DNA of 64,000 nucleotides from CAWCDJ01 sp963796675 (GCA_963796675.1 CAWCMS010000002.1:1109714-1173713), one strand, 5' to 3'. Shown: positions 38,870 through 49,476, numbered from the stretch's first letter. The notes: generated from the letters alone by a model not told the origin. Numbers and translations are program-made.

Positions 38870-39826
38870 CTAGGAACTGCCGATGAGGATTCCGGTGAGG
38901 AAGACCAGTGCGCCACCGAGACATACCTGGATGGCGGCGGATAGCGGCGGAGTCTCCATATAATGCTGGCGGATCCAAGTGATCACCCCCAGTTCGATCA
39001 GCACCACGAAGATCGCGGCGACCAGGGCCGCGTGAAAGTTCGCGATCAGGAACGGCAGGGTGTGGCCGATGCCGCCGAGCGTCGTCATCAGGCCGCAGAT
39101 GACGCCCCGCACCCACGGGTGCCCCCTCCCGGTCAGTGAGCCATCGTCAGAGAGTGCCTCGGCGAAGCCCATGCTGATGCCTGCTCCCAGGGACGCCGCC
39201 AGTCCGACCACGAACGCGTCGTGGCTGCTGCGCGTGGCGAGCGCCGCCGCAAAGACCGGCGCGAGCGTCGAAACGGAGCCGTCCATCAGACCGGCCAGGC
39301 CAGGCTGCACCACCTGCAGAACGAAGAGGCGGCGCCGCGCGTACTCTTCTTCCTCTTTGACTTCCGGTTGCAGCACTTCGCGCTCGAGGGTTTCGGCCCG
39401 GTACTCGTGGTGGCGCTCCTCGGCTGCGAGATCGTCGAGCAACTGGCGGATGCCCGCGTCCTGGGTGCGCTGCGCGGCGCGCTCGTAAAAGCGCCGGACT
39501 TCGGCCTCCATGGCGCTGGCCTGTTTGCGGACGGCATCGAGTTGCAGCGGACGGACCAGCCAGACGGGCCGGCGCTGCACAAAGCCGCGGACGTCCTGGC
39601 GGCGGATGAGCGGAATATGTACGCCAAAGCGCGACTGGTAGAGTTCGATCAGCCGGCGGCGGTGCCCCGCCTCTTCGTCGCGCATGCCCTCGAACAGGGC
39701 CGCCGAACCGGGAAAACTTTCCCGCATCCCTTCGGCATAGTCCGCGTAAACACGCTCATCTTCTTCTTCGAGGGAAATCGCAAGCGCCAGAATTTCCCGT
39801 TCCGAAAGGCTGTCGAACTTCCTCAT
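38870..39826 (-). CDS. mbfA: Membrane-bound ferritin, VIT1 type
   Basis: 318 residues. The N-terminal half is a ferritin-like four-helix diiron domain with ligands in SLEEEDERVYADYAEGM, RDEEAGHRRRLIEL and AAEERHHEYRAETLE. The C-terminal half is a VIT1/CCC1-type iron transporter with about five membrane helices (GLMDGSVSTLAPVFAAA, GLAASLGAGISMGFAEALSD, VAAIFVVLIELGVITWI). This is the architecture of MbfA, an iron exporter protecting against peroxide. The frame is intact; start chosen at MRKFDSLSE. Confidence 0.9.
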   Translation of the reverse strand: MRKFDSLSEREILALAISLEEEDERVYADYAEGMRESFPGSAALFEGMRDEEAGHRRRLIELYQSRFGVHIPLIRRQDVRGFVQRRPVWLVRPLQLDAVRKQASAMEAEVRRFYERAAQRTQDAGIRQLLDDLAAEERHHEYRAETLEREVLQPEVKEEEEYARRRLFVLQVVQPGLAGLMDGSVSTLAPVFAAALATRSSHDAFVVGLAASLGAGISMGFAEALSDDGSLTGRGHPWVRGVICGLMTTLGGIGHTLPFLIANFHAALVAAIFVVLIELGVITWIRQHYMETPPLSAAIQVCLGGALVFLTGILIGSS

Positions 39827-39836
39827 TCTTCTTAGA

Positions 39837-40385
39837 TTAGATCGCCTCTTGGAGCAGTGCCGCGTACACATCGTAAGCGACCTTGCCGAAGAGCACAAAA
39901 ATTACCGTTTCGACCGTGGTCTCCCCCACCGAAAGATGCTGCTTGACCTCGCGTAGGGCGATTCGCGCGGCCGGTTCCGCGGGGTAGCCGTAGATTCCGG
40001 TGCTGATGGCGGGAAAGCTGATGGTGCGGACGCCATGATCAGCTGCGAGTTGGAGGCAGGTCCGGTAGCAGGAGGCCAGCAGGTCCGGCTCGCCGTGGGC
40101 GCCACCGCGATAGACCGGCCCGACCGCATGAAAGACGTATTGCGCGGGCAGGCGTCCGGCCGCAGTCGGCACCGCGCTGCCGGTAGGGCAGCGGCCGATT
40201 CGTGCGCGGATGCCGTCCAATTCCCGCATGATCTCCGGGCCTCCGGCGCGGTGGATCGCGCCATCCACGCCGCCGCCTCCCGCAAGCGCCGAATTGGCCG
40301 CGTTGACAATGGCATCCGCCGCTACGCGTGTGATGTCACCCTCCTGGAGGAGGATCTTCTTCCCCGAGCCGCTCGTCCACTCCAT
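39837..40385 (-). CDS. ymdB: Macro-domain O-acetyl-ADP-ribose deacetylase
   Basis: 182 residues, a complete macro domain: GDITRVAADAIVNAANSAL, GGGGVDGAIHRAGG, HAVGPVYRGG and SFPAISTGIYGYPAEPAA. These blocks are the ADP-ribose binding loops of the YmdB/MacroD class, with the catalytic Asn and Asp in NAANSALAGGGGVDGAI. It removes O-acetyl-ADP-ribose or mono-ADP-ribose from proteins. It starts 22 bases from the divergent TIM-barrel gene and stops ten bases before mbfA. Confidence 0.92.
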   Translation of the reverse strand: MEWTSGSGKKILLQEGDITRVAADAIVNAANSALAGGGGVDGAIHRAGGPEIMRELDGIRARIGRCPTGSAVPTAAGRLPAQYVFHAVGPVYRGGAHGEPDLLASCYRTCLQLAADHGVRTISFPAISTGIYGYPAEPAARIALREVKQHLSVGETTVETVIFVLFGKVAYDVYAALLQEAI

Positions 40386-40406
40386 ACCCTCTATTACAAT
40401 AAATCT

Positions 40407-41340
40407 ATGACCAGGAGAGAGATGCTCGCCGCCAGTGCGGCCTGTGCCGCCGGAACCGTATGGGCGCGCAGCCGTTTCGACAAGTCTCATATCAGCGCGA
40501 TCACCGACGAGATCGGCAACACTACCGATGAGTCCATCGCGTTCGCGCACCAGTACGGACTGAGCTTCGTCGAAATCCGCGACCGCCGCGCGGCGAAGCG
40601 CCAGGAGTACTTCGAACTGCCGGAGGCGGAGATTCGCGCCGATGCCCTGCGGTTCCAGCACGAGGGGCTGAAGGTCTCCTTCGTCAATACCAGCCTGCTG
40701 AAATTCGCCTGGCCCGGGATGGAACCGGTGCGCCGCCGCCCGGAAACGCCGGAAGGCCGGGAGCGGCGCCAGGCCTCGGAAAAGGCGCGCTGGGACCGCC
40801 GCATGGAGGATCTGCACAAAGCGATCCGCTGCGCTCAGATCATGGGCGTGCGACAAGCTGCGGGTATTCACGGGCAGCCGCATCGCGGAGCCGGAATCGG
40901 TCTTCCCGCGCGTCGCCGAGACCATCGGCGGCGAGATGGCGGCGGTGGCCGAAAAGGAAAAGGTATTTCTGCTGATCGAAAACGAGGGTTCGCAGAACGT
41001 TGCGACCTCGGCCGAACTGGCCGGGATCATGAAGCAGATTTCTTCGAAGTGGGTTGGCTTCAACTGGGATCCGCACAACGCCTACGGCAAGGAGACCTCC
41101 TACCCGGACGGCTACGCGCTGCTGCCCAAGAAGCGGATGTTGAACCTGCAGATCAAGGGCAAGGGCGTCATGCCGTCGAGCCCCGAAAAAGAAGACTGGA
41201 AGGCCATTTTCCAGGCTCTGGAGCGCGACGGCTACAAGTACAAGGTAGGCCTGGAAACGCACATCTTCGACGGCACCCTGATCCAGGCAGCGCACACTTC
41301 GATGGAAGAGATCCTGCGAATCGTCGGCGAGTTGTCCTGA
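40407..41340 (+). CDS. Xylose isomerase-like TIM-barrel protein (frameshifted)
   Basis: About 311 residues with a Tat-like signal (MTRREMLAASAACAAG). The barrel starts SHISAITDEIGNTTDESIAF and includes the active-site strands FLLIENEGSQNVATSA, VGFNWDPHNAYG, MLNLQIKGKG and KVGLETHIFDGT. A frameshift near 40852 (in GVRQAAG, truly GVDKLRVFTGS) splits it in two ORFs. Likely a sugar or polyol isomerase/epimerase of the same broad superfamily as the gene at 36.8 kb. Confidence 0.85.
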
Positions 41341-41358
41341 AGATTTCGGGAGAAATAA

Positions 41359-41847
41359 ATGCGCAATCGTTTTGCCGCAACGTTCGCCATCGGGATCGCG
41401 GTGATCGCGGTGGCCGTCGGCATCATTCTGTTTATGCAGCGCGGAGCACGCGTCGAGCTGACCGGCAAGATGCTGAAGGTCCGCACGGCTCCGCTTGACG
41501 AGCATAGCTCGGTGGCTGTGATCGACTTCCGGTTCGCGAATCCCTCGTATGTGCGCTTCGTGGTCCGGACGGTCACGGTGATATTGGAGATGCCCGACGG
41601 CCGCACGGCGGAGGGCAGCACGGTATCCGAGATGGATGCCCAGAGGCTGTTCGACGGGCTGCCGCTGCTTGGGCAGAAATTCAACCGCACCCTGGTGACG
41701 GAGGAGAATATTCCTGCTCACAGCTTGGAGGACCGAATGGTCGCGGCGCGGTTCGAGGTTCCGGTTTCGGTGCTCGAATCGCGCAAACGTCTGGTGTTGC
41801 GAATCGAGGACGTCGATGGGCCCGTTACCGAAATTTCTGAGAAGTAG
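41359..41847 (+). CDS. Single-pass membrane protein, unknown
   Basis: 162 residues with one N-terminal membrane helix (ATFAIGIAVIAVAVGIILFM) and an exported beta-rich domain. VAVIDFRFANPSYVRFVVRT resembles late-embryogenesis-type or carbohydrate-binding beta folds, but I cannot assign a family. It follows the TIM-barrel gene by 18 bases and overlaps the LssY-like gene by 32 bases. Confidence 0.65.
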   Translation: MRNRFAATFAIGIAVIAVAVGIILFMQRGARVELTGKMLKVRTAPLDEHSSVAVIDFRFANPSYVRFVVRTVTVILEMPDGRTAEGSTVSEMDAQRLFDGLPLLGQKFNRTLVTEENIPAHSLEDRMVAARFEVPVSVLESRKRLVLRIEDVDGPVTEISEK

Positions 41848-43039
41848 CTTTGCGGTTCTGCTGCTGGCATCGGCCGCGGCGGCCGCCATCAACATTCCCG
41901 CAGGCACGGAAATCGATATCCGGCTCAAAACGAAAATCTCCACGACCTCGTCGAAAGCTAACGACGCAGTGGAGGCCGAAGTGCTCTCGCCGGTGATGAT
42001 CAATGGCCAGTTCGTCATCCCCGCGGGGGCTGCGGTGCACGGCAAAGTGGAAAAGGTCGGCCAGTCGTCGAAGGGCGACGAGCGCTCCACGCTGCTGCTC
42101 TCGTTCACCGGCCTCGACTTCGGCGGCGGGAAGTACACCATCGGCGCACACGTTTCCGGGATCGACAATGCCCGGGAGAAGATCGACGACCAGGGGCAGA
42201 TCAACGGGATCCTCGCCTCGGAGACGATCACCGGGAAGCTCGATGCCGGTATCAGCAAGGTCGCGGAGAAATATGCCGGTTTCGCCGATCTCCTCAATAC
42301 CGCGAAAAGCGCAGTCCTGAAATCGGCCGAGAGCGACATCACTTACGATGCGGGCGTGGATATGACCATGAAGCTCACCGCACCGCTCGCGGTGAAGGGG
42401 CCGAGTTCACCGGGCCCGGCCGCGCAGTTGCAACCGGTCGCCGACGAGGCGGCGCTGGTGAAACTGGTGGCCGCGGAGCCGTTTCAGACCGTGGCGCAAG
42501 ATCCGCCGAAACCGTCGGACATCACCAACCTCATGCTGGTCGGCACGGAAGAGCAGGTGCGGCAGATCTTCGCGGCGGCCGGCTGGAGCGTGGCCGCGGG
42601 TCTCAGCAGCGGGGCGAAGTTCGAAACGCTCAAGGCGCTGGCCGAAGACCGCGGCTACAAAGAGGCCCCGGTTTCCATCCTGATGCTCGACGGCAAGCCG
42701 CCCGATATCGTCTTCGAGAAACTGAACAATACGTTCGCCCGGCGGCATCACCTGCGCGTGTGGCTGCGTCCATCGAAATACATGGGGCTGCCGGTATGGG
42801 CCGTCGCGGCCACGCACGATACCGGAATCAGCTTCTCGGAAGAGCACCGCACCTTCATCCATCGCATCGATTCGCAGATCGATCGCGAGCGTGCCAAAGT
42901 CGTCAATGACCTGCTGTTCACGGGCAAGGTGCGGTCGGTGGAACTGGTGGACCGCCCGAATGTCCCGCAGCACGGGCAGAACGCCACCGGCGACAACATC
43001 GAAACCGACGCGCGGCTCGCGGTACTGGTGCTGAAATAG
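41816..43039 (+). CDS. Exported LssY-C domain protein
   Basis: 407 residues. A signal peptide (SSFAVLLLASAAAAA) is followed by a beta domain (IPAGTEIDIRLKTKISTTSS, FVIPAGAAVHGKVEKV) and, from about residue 235, an LssY C-terminal domain: NLMLVGTEEQVRQIFAAAGW, YKEAPVSILMLDGKPPDIVF and RHHLRVWLRPSKYMGLPVWA. LssY-C domains occur near Legionella secretion and phosphatase genes and their activity is unknown. It overlaps the upstream membrane-protein gene. Confidence 0.82.
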   Translation: MGPLPKFLRSSFAVLLLASAAAAAINIPAGTEIDIRLKTKISTTSSKANDAVEAEVLSPVMINGQFVIPAGAAVHGKVEKVGQSSKGDERSTLLLSFTGLDFGGGKYTIGAHVSGIDNAREKIDDQGQINGILASETITGKLDAGISKVAEKYAGFADLLNTAKSAVLKSAESDITYDAGVDMTMKLTAPLAVKGPSSPGPAAQLQPVADEAALVKLVAAEPFQTVAQDPPKPSDITNLMLVGTEEQVRQIFAAAGWSVAAGLSSGAKFETLKALAEDRGYKEAPVSILMLDGKPPDIVFEKLNNTFARRHHLRVWLRPSKYMGLPVWAVAATHDTGISFSEEHRTFIHRIDSQIDRERAKVVNDLLFTGKVRSVELVDRPNVPQHGQNATGDNIETDARLAVLVLK

Positions 43040-43124
43040 ATCGCCAAAAAGCGAATTTGTACTAGAACGGTTCAAGGTACGTCCTCGTCTTGTTGGACGC
43101 TCCGTCACCCGGTGTAATGGAGAC

Positions 43125-43611
43125 GTGCTCCCGCTCCTTTTACTGCTGCTCTCTTCGAATGCCGCGAACGGCGGCCACTCGGTGGCTCCGCGCACCCCTT
43201 CCCTGCCCGCGACCGATTACCGCTTGCCGCGCCATTACCCGCGCGGAAGTGATCGACGCGCTCGGCCGGACGGTCAACGAGGGCGCCGAAACGACCGCGG
43301 GCGCGGAATCGAGCTGCGATTACGCGACGGCGCACGGCCTGGTAAGCCTGGTGATCGAGCGGGTGGGTGGCATGCCGGACATCCGCAACGAGATGGATAG
43401 CATGAAGAAACTCGTGCCCGAAGCCTCTTTCCGCATGGCCGAAGGCATCGGCCCGCGCGCGTTCTTCGTCGATATCCCGGGGGCGGGCACGCAACTGCAC
43501 ATCCTTGGCGAGCACGAGTGCCTGCTGGTTTCGGTGCTCGGCTTCGGCGAACCGGCCGAGGTGGCCGCTGTGGCGGAAAAACTCGCGCGCAAGGCGCTCT
43601 CGCGTTTCTGA
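43125..43611 (+). CDS. Small exported protein, unknown (frameshifted)
   Basis: About 162 residues. A GTG start opens a signal peptide (LPLLLLLLSSNAANG), and a single-base shift near 43220 moves the reading to AITRAEVIDALGRTVNEG and then a full fold through GEHECLLVSVLGFGEPAE. One cysteine, CDYATAH, sits near the middle. I do not recognise the family with confidence; it recalls exported proteins with a DUF3558-like fold. Confidence 0.6.
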
Positions 43612-43659
43612 ACTTCCGGCTTCCCGGCGAGTTCCGAATCCGCTAGGATCAAGATTCCT

Positions 43660-45139
43660 ATGGACCGCCGGAGTTTCCTTCAGAATACGGCCGCCGGTGC
43701 GCTGGCAGCCGCTGCACGGGGCGAGCAGGCCCCGGCCAAGCCACGAATGATCGGGATCCAGGTGGGCGCCGTGTCATTCGTCGACGAGGGCGTCGAGCCG
43801 GTGCTCGACCTCTTTCAGGAGGCGGCCCACATCAATACCCTTTTCGTCGCCACATTCACCTATGGGCGCGGCATCGCCGGCCGGCAGCTGCCCGGCCAGC
43901 CGCTGCCCGACCACGGCAAACAGGAGTACGATGCGGGAACGTTTCACGGCGGCTCGTACACGCGCATCCATCCGCAGTATTTCCGCGACACCTCGATTCA
44001 GCAATTTCCGCGCGCCCGAATTCGGCGATTACGACGTGCTCGAGGCCGTGCTTCCTTCCGCCCGCAAGCGCGGAATGAAGACCATCTGCTGGTTCGAAGA
44101 CGTCTGGCGCGGCGACGTGCCGGGGATCGAGCAGGCACAGGAGCAGACCTTCCGCGGGCGCAACGCCAACACGCTCTGCTTCAACAATCCCAACTACCGC
44201 AACTGGCTGCTGGGGATGGTGGAGGATTACGCGCGGTCCTACGAGATCGACGGCATCATGTGGGGCTCGGAGCGGCAGGGGGCGTTCGCCAATGTGCTGG
44301 GCGCCTCACACGGCGGCGCGCCGCGCGATCCGGGCTCGGTCACCTGCTTTTGCCCTCACTGCGAGAAGAAGGCGCGCGATCGCGGCATCGACCCGGAGCG
44401 CGCGCGCCAGGGCTTCGAAGCGCTGATCTCAGTTTGTGGATCGCGCCCGCCAAGGCAGGCGCCCCGTGGACGGGTATTACGTCGAGTTGTGGCGGCTGAT
44501 GCTGCGTTATCCGGAGCTGCTGGCATGGGAGATGCTGTGGACCGACAGCCTGCGCGAGACCTATGCCGCAATGTACCGGCAGCGTAAAAGAAGTCAAGCC
44601 GGAACTGGGGATCGGCTGGCACATCTGGCACAACAACTCCTTCAGTCCGATCTACCGGGCGGAGCAGGATCTCTCCGAACTGCACGCCTACTCGGATTTC
44701 CTGAAGATGGTGATGTACCACAACTGCGGAGGCGAGCGGATGGCCGGTTATATCCGCAGCGTCGGGCACACCATATATGGAGATGTTCCCGGCCAGGAGT
44801 TGCTGGACTTCCACTACCGGGTGATGGACTACGCGGGCGAGAAACGGCTTGATGAGATCGCGGGCTCGGGCCTCTCCGCCGACTACGTCTACCGGGAAGC
44901 CAAACGGGCACGCGGAAGCGCTCGAGGGGAGCCAAACGAAGCTCTGGCCCGGCATCGATATCGACATCCCCACTGCTGCAAATTCCAGCAAGTCTTCGCC
45001 AGAGGGAACGAGAGACGCGGTGATTGCTGCGTTTCGCGGAGGCGCCGACGGCGTAATCCTTTCCAGGAAGTACTCCGAAATGAAGCTGGCAAACCTGCGG
45101 GGCGCAGGCGACGCGGTCCGGCAGCTCGGATTCGCCTAA
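43660..45139 (+). CDS. Tat-exported putative glycosidase-like TIM-barrel protein (frameshifted)
   Basis: About 493 residues. The Tat signal is MDRRSFLQNTAAGALAAAA. Conserved-looking blocks include RKRGMKTICWFEDVW, NPNYRNWLLGMVEDYARSY, EIDGIMWGSERQGAF, CFCPHCEKKARDRGI and GWHIWHNNSFSPIYRAEQ, the order expected of a TIM-barrel glycosyl-hydrolase-like protein with acid residues after strands. At least four indels (near 44005, 44425, 44580 and 44910) split it. The CxCPHC motif could bind a metal. Substrate unknown. Similar proteins of unknown function occur in acidobacteria (from memory). Confidence 0.65.
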
Positions 45140-45400
45140 TGCCTGTCTAATTCCCGATAGCCGCCATAATCTGCTCGATCAAATCTTTTAATGTCGCATC
45201 TCTTGACTTGGGCGTTTCGACAGCCGTAGAATTGCCCAATACCTAAATACTACGTGAAGACCTTTGCCGGCCGATTTTGAGCGGGCAAGGTTAGCACCGG
45301 GCAGGGGATACACTCAGCGTTGCATCGGTACTCGACGAATTGTACAGGCAGCTATTCTTCAGCACCAGTTTCGCCGCTTCATCAATCTGCAAGGAGGAGT

Positions 45401-48400
45401 ATGCGCTTCAGGGGTAGTTTCAGAATCCGCTTCGGCTGCACCGCTATGTTGGCCGGACTGCTGTTATTAATGACAGCACCCGCCCACTCGCAGGTGACTT
45501 CAACAGGGACCGTAGCCGGACTGGTAACCGATCAGCAAAAAGCAGCCATCGCGGGAGCGGAGGTGAAGATTACCGACGCCGCGACGAGCTCGACACAAAC
45601 CACCGTAACGAATGAGAACGGGCGGTACATTTTCGTCGCCGTTACATCCGGCGTCTATGACATCACCGTCACCAAGCAGGGCTTCACGGCATACAAAGTG
45701 AGCCATCAGCAGGTGTCGGTCGGAATCGCGCTCACGATTAACGCAACACTCGAAGTCGGCGCAACCACCACCACGGTGGAAGTTTCCGCCGCCGTCGGCG
45801 CGGAACTGCAGACGATGAACGCGACGGTCGGACAGACCATCACCGGAATGCAGCTCGCCAGCCTGCCGACACTCGGACGCGACGCGAATGCGTTCTATAC
45901 GCTACAGCCCGGCGTACTGCCGACAGGCCAGGTGGCCGGCGCGGTGGCCGACCAGAACATGTACCAGTTGGACGGCGGCAACAACTCCTCCGACATGGAC
46001 GGCAATTATGCCGTGTACACGAATGCCAGCGGCAACACCGCGGGCGGCACGGGCGGCACGCCTTCCGGCGTCATGCCGACCCCCATTGAAAGTATCGAAG
46101 AATTCAAGGTTGGCACCAATAACCAGACGGCCGACTTCAACGGCGCGGCGGGCGGGCAGGTGGCCATGGTCACCAAGCGCGGCACCAACCAGTTCCATGG
46201 TTCGGCGTACGAGTATTACTTCTCCACCAACGACGGCGCGGCCAACCAATGGAAGAACAACCACACGCTGGTGAACGGCGCGGCCACACCGGTGCCGATC
46301 AGCCACCAGAACCGCTTTGGAGCGTCTTTGGGCGGGGAGCTCCTGCCGAAGCCGTTCCTCGGCGGAAAGACCTATTTCTTCTTCAACTACGAAGGACGCC
46401 GCTATCCGCAGGTGTCCACCATCGAGCGCCAGGTCCCCACTCCGCTCTTGCGGTTGGGCGTGATCCAGGTGCTGGATTCGAGCGGCAAATATCAGGCGTA
46501 CAACCTGAACCCGACACCCGTGACCTATAACGGCGTGACTTACAATCCGGCGGTTTGCCCAACTGGAAGCTGCGATCCGCGTGGTCTGGGTTTGAGCCCG
46601 GTGGTGTCACAGATCTGGAACAAGCAGATGCCGCTGCCGAACGACCCGCAGGCCGGCGACACCGTGAATACGCAGGGCTACCTGGGAACCGTAAAGCTGC
46701 CCCTGAGCTCCAACATCTACGTAACCCGCATCGATCACGATTTCAGCGACAAGCACCGCTTCTTCGTGAGCTACCGCGATTACAAGCTGACGCAGCTTTC
46801 GAGCGTGCAGACCGATATGGGCGGCGTACTGTCGGGAGATACTTTGGGCACTTATTCGGCGAAGGCCATCCGGCCGCAGCAGCCCTCCTACTGGGTAGCC
46901 GGCCTGACTTCGAGCCTTACCCCGACCATCACCAACGATTTCCGCTTCAATTACCTGCGCAACTTCTGGCAGTGGAGCACGTCCGCCGCCCCGCCGCAGT
47001 TGCCGGGCCTTGGCGGCGCTCTCGAAATCAACGCCGACAGCTCGAATTCGCTCATCCCCTACAACGTGGATGCACAGGACGCTAGACAGCGCTTCTGGGA
47101 CGGCCAGGATAAGCTGATCCGCGACGATCTGACGATGATCAAGGGCAACCACCTGTTCCAGTTCGGCGGCACCTACCAGCGCGATTACGACTATCACCTG
47201 CGCAATGACAACGGTGTCGGCATCATGAACTCGCCGGTGTATCAGATTAACTCCGGATCGGGCGTGACACTGCCGAGCAATTACGTCCCGGCGGGCGTTC
47301 CCTCCAGCCAGCTCACCACCTACAACACGCTGTACAACGACGTGCTGGGTATTGTTTCGCAGCCCCAGATGCTGTACACACGCGCTGGACAGAATCTGGC
47401 CCTGCAGCCCGCTGGATCCTTCATGTATGACCAGAGCGTGATCCCGTACTACAGCATGTATTACAGCGACACCTGGCATATGAAGCCGACCTTCACCATG
47501 ACTTACGGCATGAGCTACCAGATCGAAATGCCGCCGTATGAAATCAACGGCAAGCAGGTGCAGTTGGTCGACCAATCCGGCAGCGCGATCAGCATCGAGT
47601 CCTACATGGCAGCGCGGCAGCGGGCGGCACAGTCCGGTCAGACTTCCAGCCCGACTTACAATCCAGTGGTCGGATTTGCCACGGTAGGGAACGTCGGCAA
47701 TGGCAACAAGTATCCGTTCAATCCGTTCTACGGCGCCTTCAGCCCGCGCGTAGCAGTGGCCTGGACTCCCCACGCCGATAGCGGCATTCTGGGCAAGCTG
47801 ATCGGGAACGGTAAGACGGTGGTTCGCGGCGGCTACAGCCGTATCTACGGCCGCTTGAACGGTGTCAACCTGGTGCTCGTGCCGCTGCTCGGCACCGGTC
47901 TGGGACAGGCCGTATCCTGCATTGGCGCGGTCAATACGCCGGTCAACGGAAACTCGTGCCTGGGCCCGGGCGGCGCCAATCCGTCTACGGCCTTCCGCAT
48001 CGGCGCCGACGGGAACGTCGCTCCGCTGCCTTCTGTCTCCACGAACCTGGTTCAGCCCTATTATCCGGGCGGCACGAACGCTGCAGCGGGCGACGGTTCG
48101 GGCCTCGATCCGAACCTGAAGCCGAACCGTTCGGACCAGTTCGACCTGACGATCCAGCGCGAGCTTTCGAGTCACATGAGCTTCGAAGTCGGCTACATTG
48201 GCCGCCTCCTCCGCAACGAGTTTCAGGAGACCAACATCGACGCGGTTCCGTACATGACCACGCTGGGTGGCCAGAGCTTCGCGCAAGCGTTCTCGAACGT
48301 GTACTGGCAACTCGCACAGGGTGTCACTCCGGCGGCTGTACAATCCCAGCCGTTCTTCGAATCGGCTTTCGGCGGCAATTGCACCGGCTACTCGAGTTGC

Positions 48401-49399
48401 ACCGCAATGATCGCCACTTCGCAGAAGTCCAACATCACCACCACCCGCGTGTACGACATGTGGGCGGCGATGAGCAAGCTCAGCTCCTGGACGCTCGGCC
48501 GCACCATGCCGAGTTCCGCGCTGAACGGCGGCCAAGCCCAGATCTCCTCCTTCGAGCTGATCAACAGCACGGGCTGGTCGAACTACAACGGCGCGTTCTT
48601 CTCGTTCAAGTTCCGCGATTGGCACGGCCTGACGGCGGTCTCCAACTTCACCTGGAACCGTTCGCTCGGCACCGGCGCCTACACGCAGTCCACCAGCTCC
48701 TACACTGTGCTCGATCCGTGGAACATCCACTCGATGTACGGCACGCAGCCGTTCGATATCCGGTTCGTCTACAACCTGACGATGTACTGGAGCACGAACA
48801 GCCTCATCCACCGCGGCGGCCTGATGAAGCAGGTGCTGGGCGGATGGAACTTCTCGCCGTTGTTCACGGCGCAGAGCGGCGCTCCGCTGGCAGTCAGCGT
48901 GAGCGGCGGCGCCAACACTAACTGCCAGTCGTTCGGCGAAATCAATTGCAGCTCGGGCAACACCAACGGCCACGAAAATGCGCCGCTGATTTCGGCGTTC
49001 ACGGGCGGTAATTCGGCGAACTACAACGTAACGGTGGCGAGCGGAGCCGGCGTCAACGGAAACGCGACCAAGGGCGGTTCGGGAATCAACATCTTCAGCG
49101 ATCCCAATACCGTCTATGGCGAGTTCCGGCGCCTCATCCTCGGTTACGACACCAACGGCGGCGGCAACGGTGTGCTGCGCGGCTTCCCGACCTTTAACGT
49201 GGACGCGCAGATCACCAAGGACTTCAGCTGGAAAGAGCGCGTGGGCGCCACCTTTAGCGTCCAGATCACCAACGTGCTGAACCACTTCCAGCCGTCCACA
49301 CCAGGCCTCAACCTCGACAGCCCGGCCAGCTTCGGCGTGGTCACCGGCCAGGCGAATTCGCCGCGGCAGATGGAGTTCGGTCTCCGGCTTCACTTCTGA
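45401..49399 (+). CDS. Oar-like TonB-dependent outer-membrane receptor
   Basis: 1,332 residues from the ATG at 45401, chosen for the AAGGAGG site just upstream, although spacing is short; an in-frame ATG exists at 45320. A signal peptide (FGCTAMLAGLLLLMTAPAHS) is followed by a carboxypeptidase-regulatory-like Ig domain (GTVAGLVTDQQKAAIAGAEV, about 35-115), a plug domain (around 145-270, with YQLDGGNNSSDMDGNYAVY) and a long barrel ending RQMEFGLRLHF, with the C-terminal aromatic residue required for outer-membrane assembly. Such receptors are abundant in acidobacteria and take up carbohydrates or other large substrates (inference). The frame is intact. Confidence 0.94.
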   Translation: MRFRGSFRIRFGCTAMLAGLLLLMTAPAHSQVTSTGTVAGLVTDQQKAAIAGAEVKITDAATSSTQTTVTNENGRYIFVAVTSGVYDITVTKQGFTAYKVSHQQVSVGIALTINATLEVGATTTTVEVSAAVGAELQTMNATVGQTITGMQLASLPTLGRDANAFYTLQPGVLPTGQVAGAVADQNMYQLDGGNNSSDMDGNYAVYTNASGNTAGGTGGTPSGVMPTPIESIEEFKVGTNNQTADFNGAAGGQVAMVTKRGTNQFHGSAYEYYFSTNDGAANQWKNNHTLVNGAATPVPISHQNRFGASLGGELLPKPFLGGKTYFFFNYEGRRYPQVSTIERQVPTPLLRLGVIQVLDSSGKYQAYNLNPTPVTYNGVTYNPAVCPTGSCDPRGLGLSPVVSQIWNKQMPLPNDPQAGDTVNTQGYLGTVKLPLSSNIYVTRIDHDFSDKHRFFVSYRDYKLTQLSSVQTDMGGVLSGDTLGTYSAKAIRPQQPSYWVAGLTSSLTPTITNDFRFNYLRNFWQWSTSAAPPQLPGLGGALEINADSSNSLIPYNVDAQDARQRFWDGQDKLIRDDLTMIKGNHLFQFGGTYQRDYDYHLRNDNGVGIMNSPVYQINSGSGVTLPSNYVPAGVPSSQLTTYNTLYNDVLGIVSQPQMLYTRAGQNLALQPAGSFMYDQSVIPYYSMYYSDTWHMKPTFTMTYGMSYQIEMPPYEINGKQVQLVDQSGSAISIESYMAARQRAAQSGQTSSPTYNPVVGFATVGNVGNGNKYPFNPFYGAFSPRVAVAWTPHADSGILGKLIGNGKTVVRGGYSRIYGRLNGVNLVLVPLLGTGLGQAVSCIGAVNTPVNGNSCLGPGGANPSTAFRIGADGNVAPLPSVSTNLVQPYYPGGTNAAAGDGSGLDPNLKPNRSDQFDLTIQRELSSHMSFEVGYIGRLLRNEFQETNIDAVPYMTTLGGQSFAQAFSNVYWQLAQGVTPAAVQSQPFFESAFGGNCTGYSSCTAMIATSQKSNITTTRVYDMWAAMSKLSSWTLGRTMPSSALNGGQAQISSFELINSTGWSNYNGAFFSFKFRDWHGLTAVSNFTWNRSLGTGAYTQSTSSYTVLDPWNIHSMYGTQPFDIRFVYNLTMYWSTNSLIHRGGLMKQVLGGWNFSPLFTAQSGAPLAVSVSGGANTNCQSFGEINCSSGNTNGHENAPLISAFTGGNSANYNVTVASGAGVNGNATKGGSGINIFSDPNTVYGEFRRLILGYDTNGGGNGVLRGFPTFNVDAQITKDFSWKERVGATFSVQITNVLNHFQPSTPGLNLDSPASFGVVTGQANSPRQMEFGLRLHF

Positions 49400-49425
49400 G
49401 CAAAGACAGCAGACGTACGACCAAA

Positions 49426-49458
49426 GGGCAGGCCTTCCAAGGCCTGCCCTTTTTTCTT
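49426..49458 (+). terminator. Rho-independent terminator after the TonB receptor
   Basis: GGGCAGGCC and GGCCTGCCC form a perfect nine-pair stem around TTCCAA, followed by TTTTTTCTTT. It lies 27 bases after the receptor stop. This is the clearest intrinsic terminator in the window. Confidence 0.93.
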
Positions 49459-49476
49459 TGTGCGATAATTCCACCC

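Noticed and set aside
46607..49474. A 955-codon open frame on the minus strand opposite the TonB receptor
   Set aside because: It is antisense to a clear receptor gene, has no domains, and its arginine-, valine- and histidine-rich text is typical of the shadow of a GC-rich gene.
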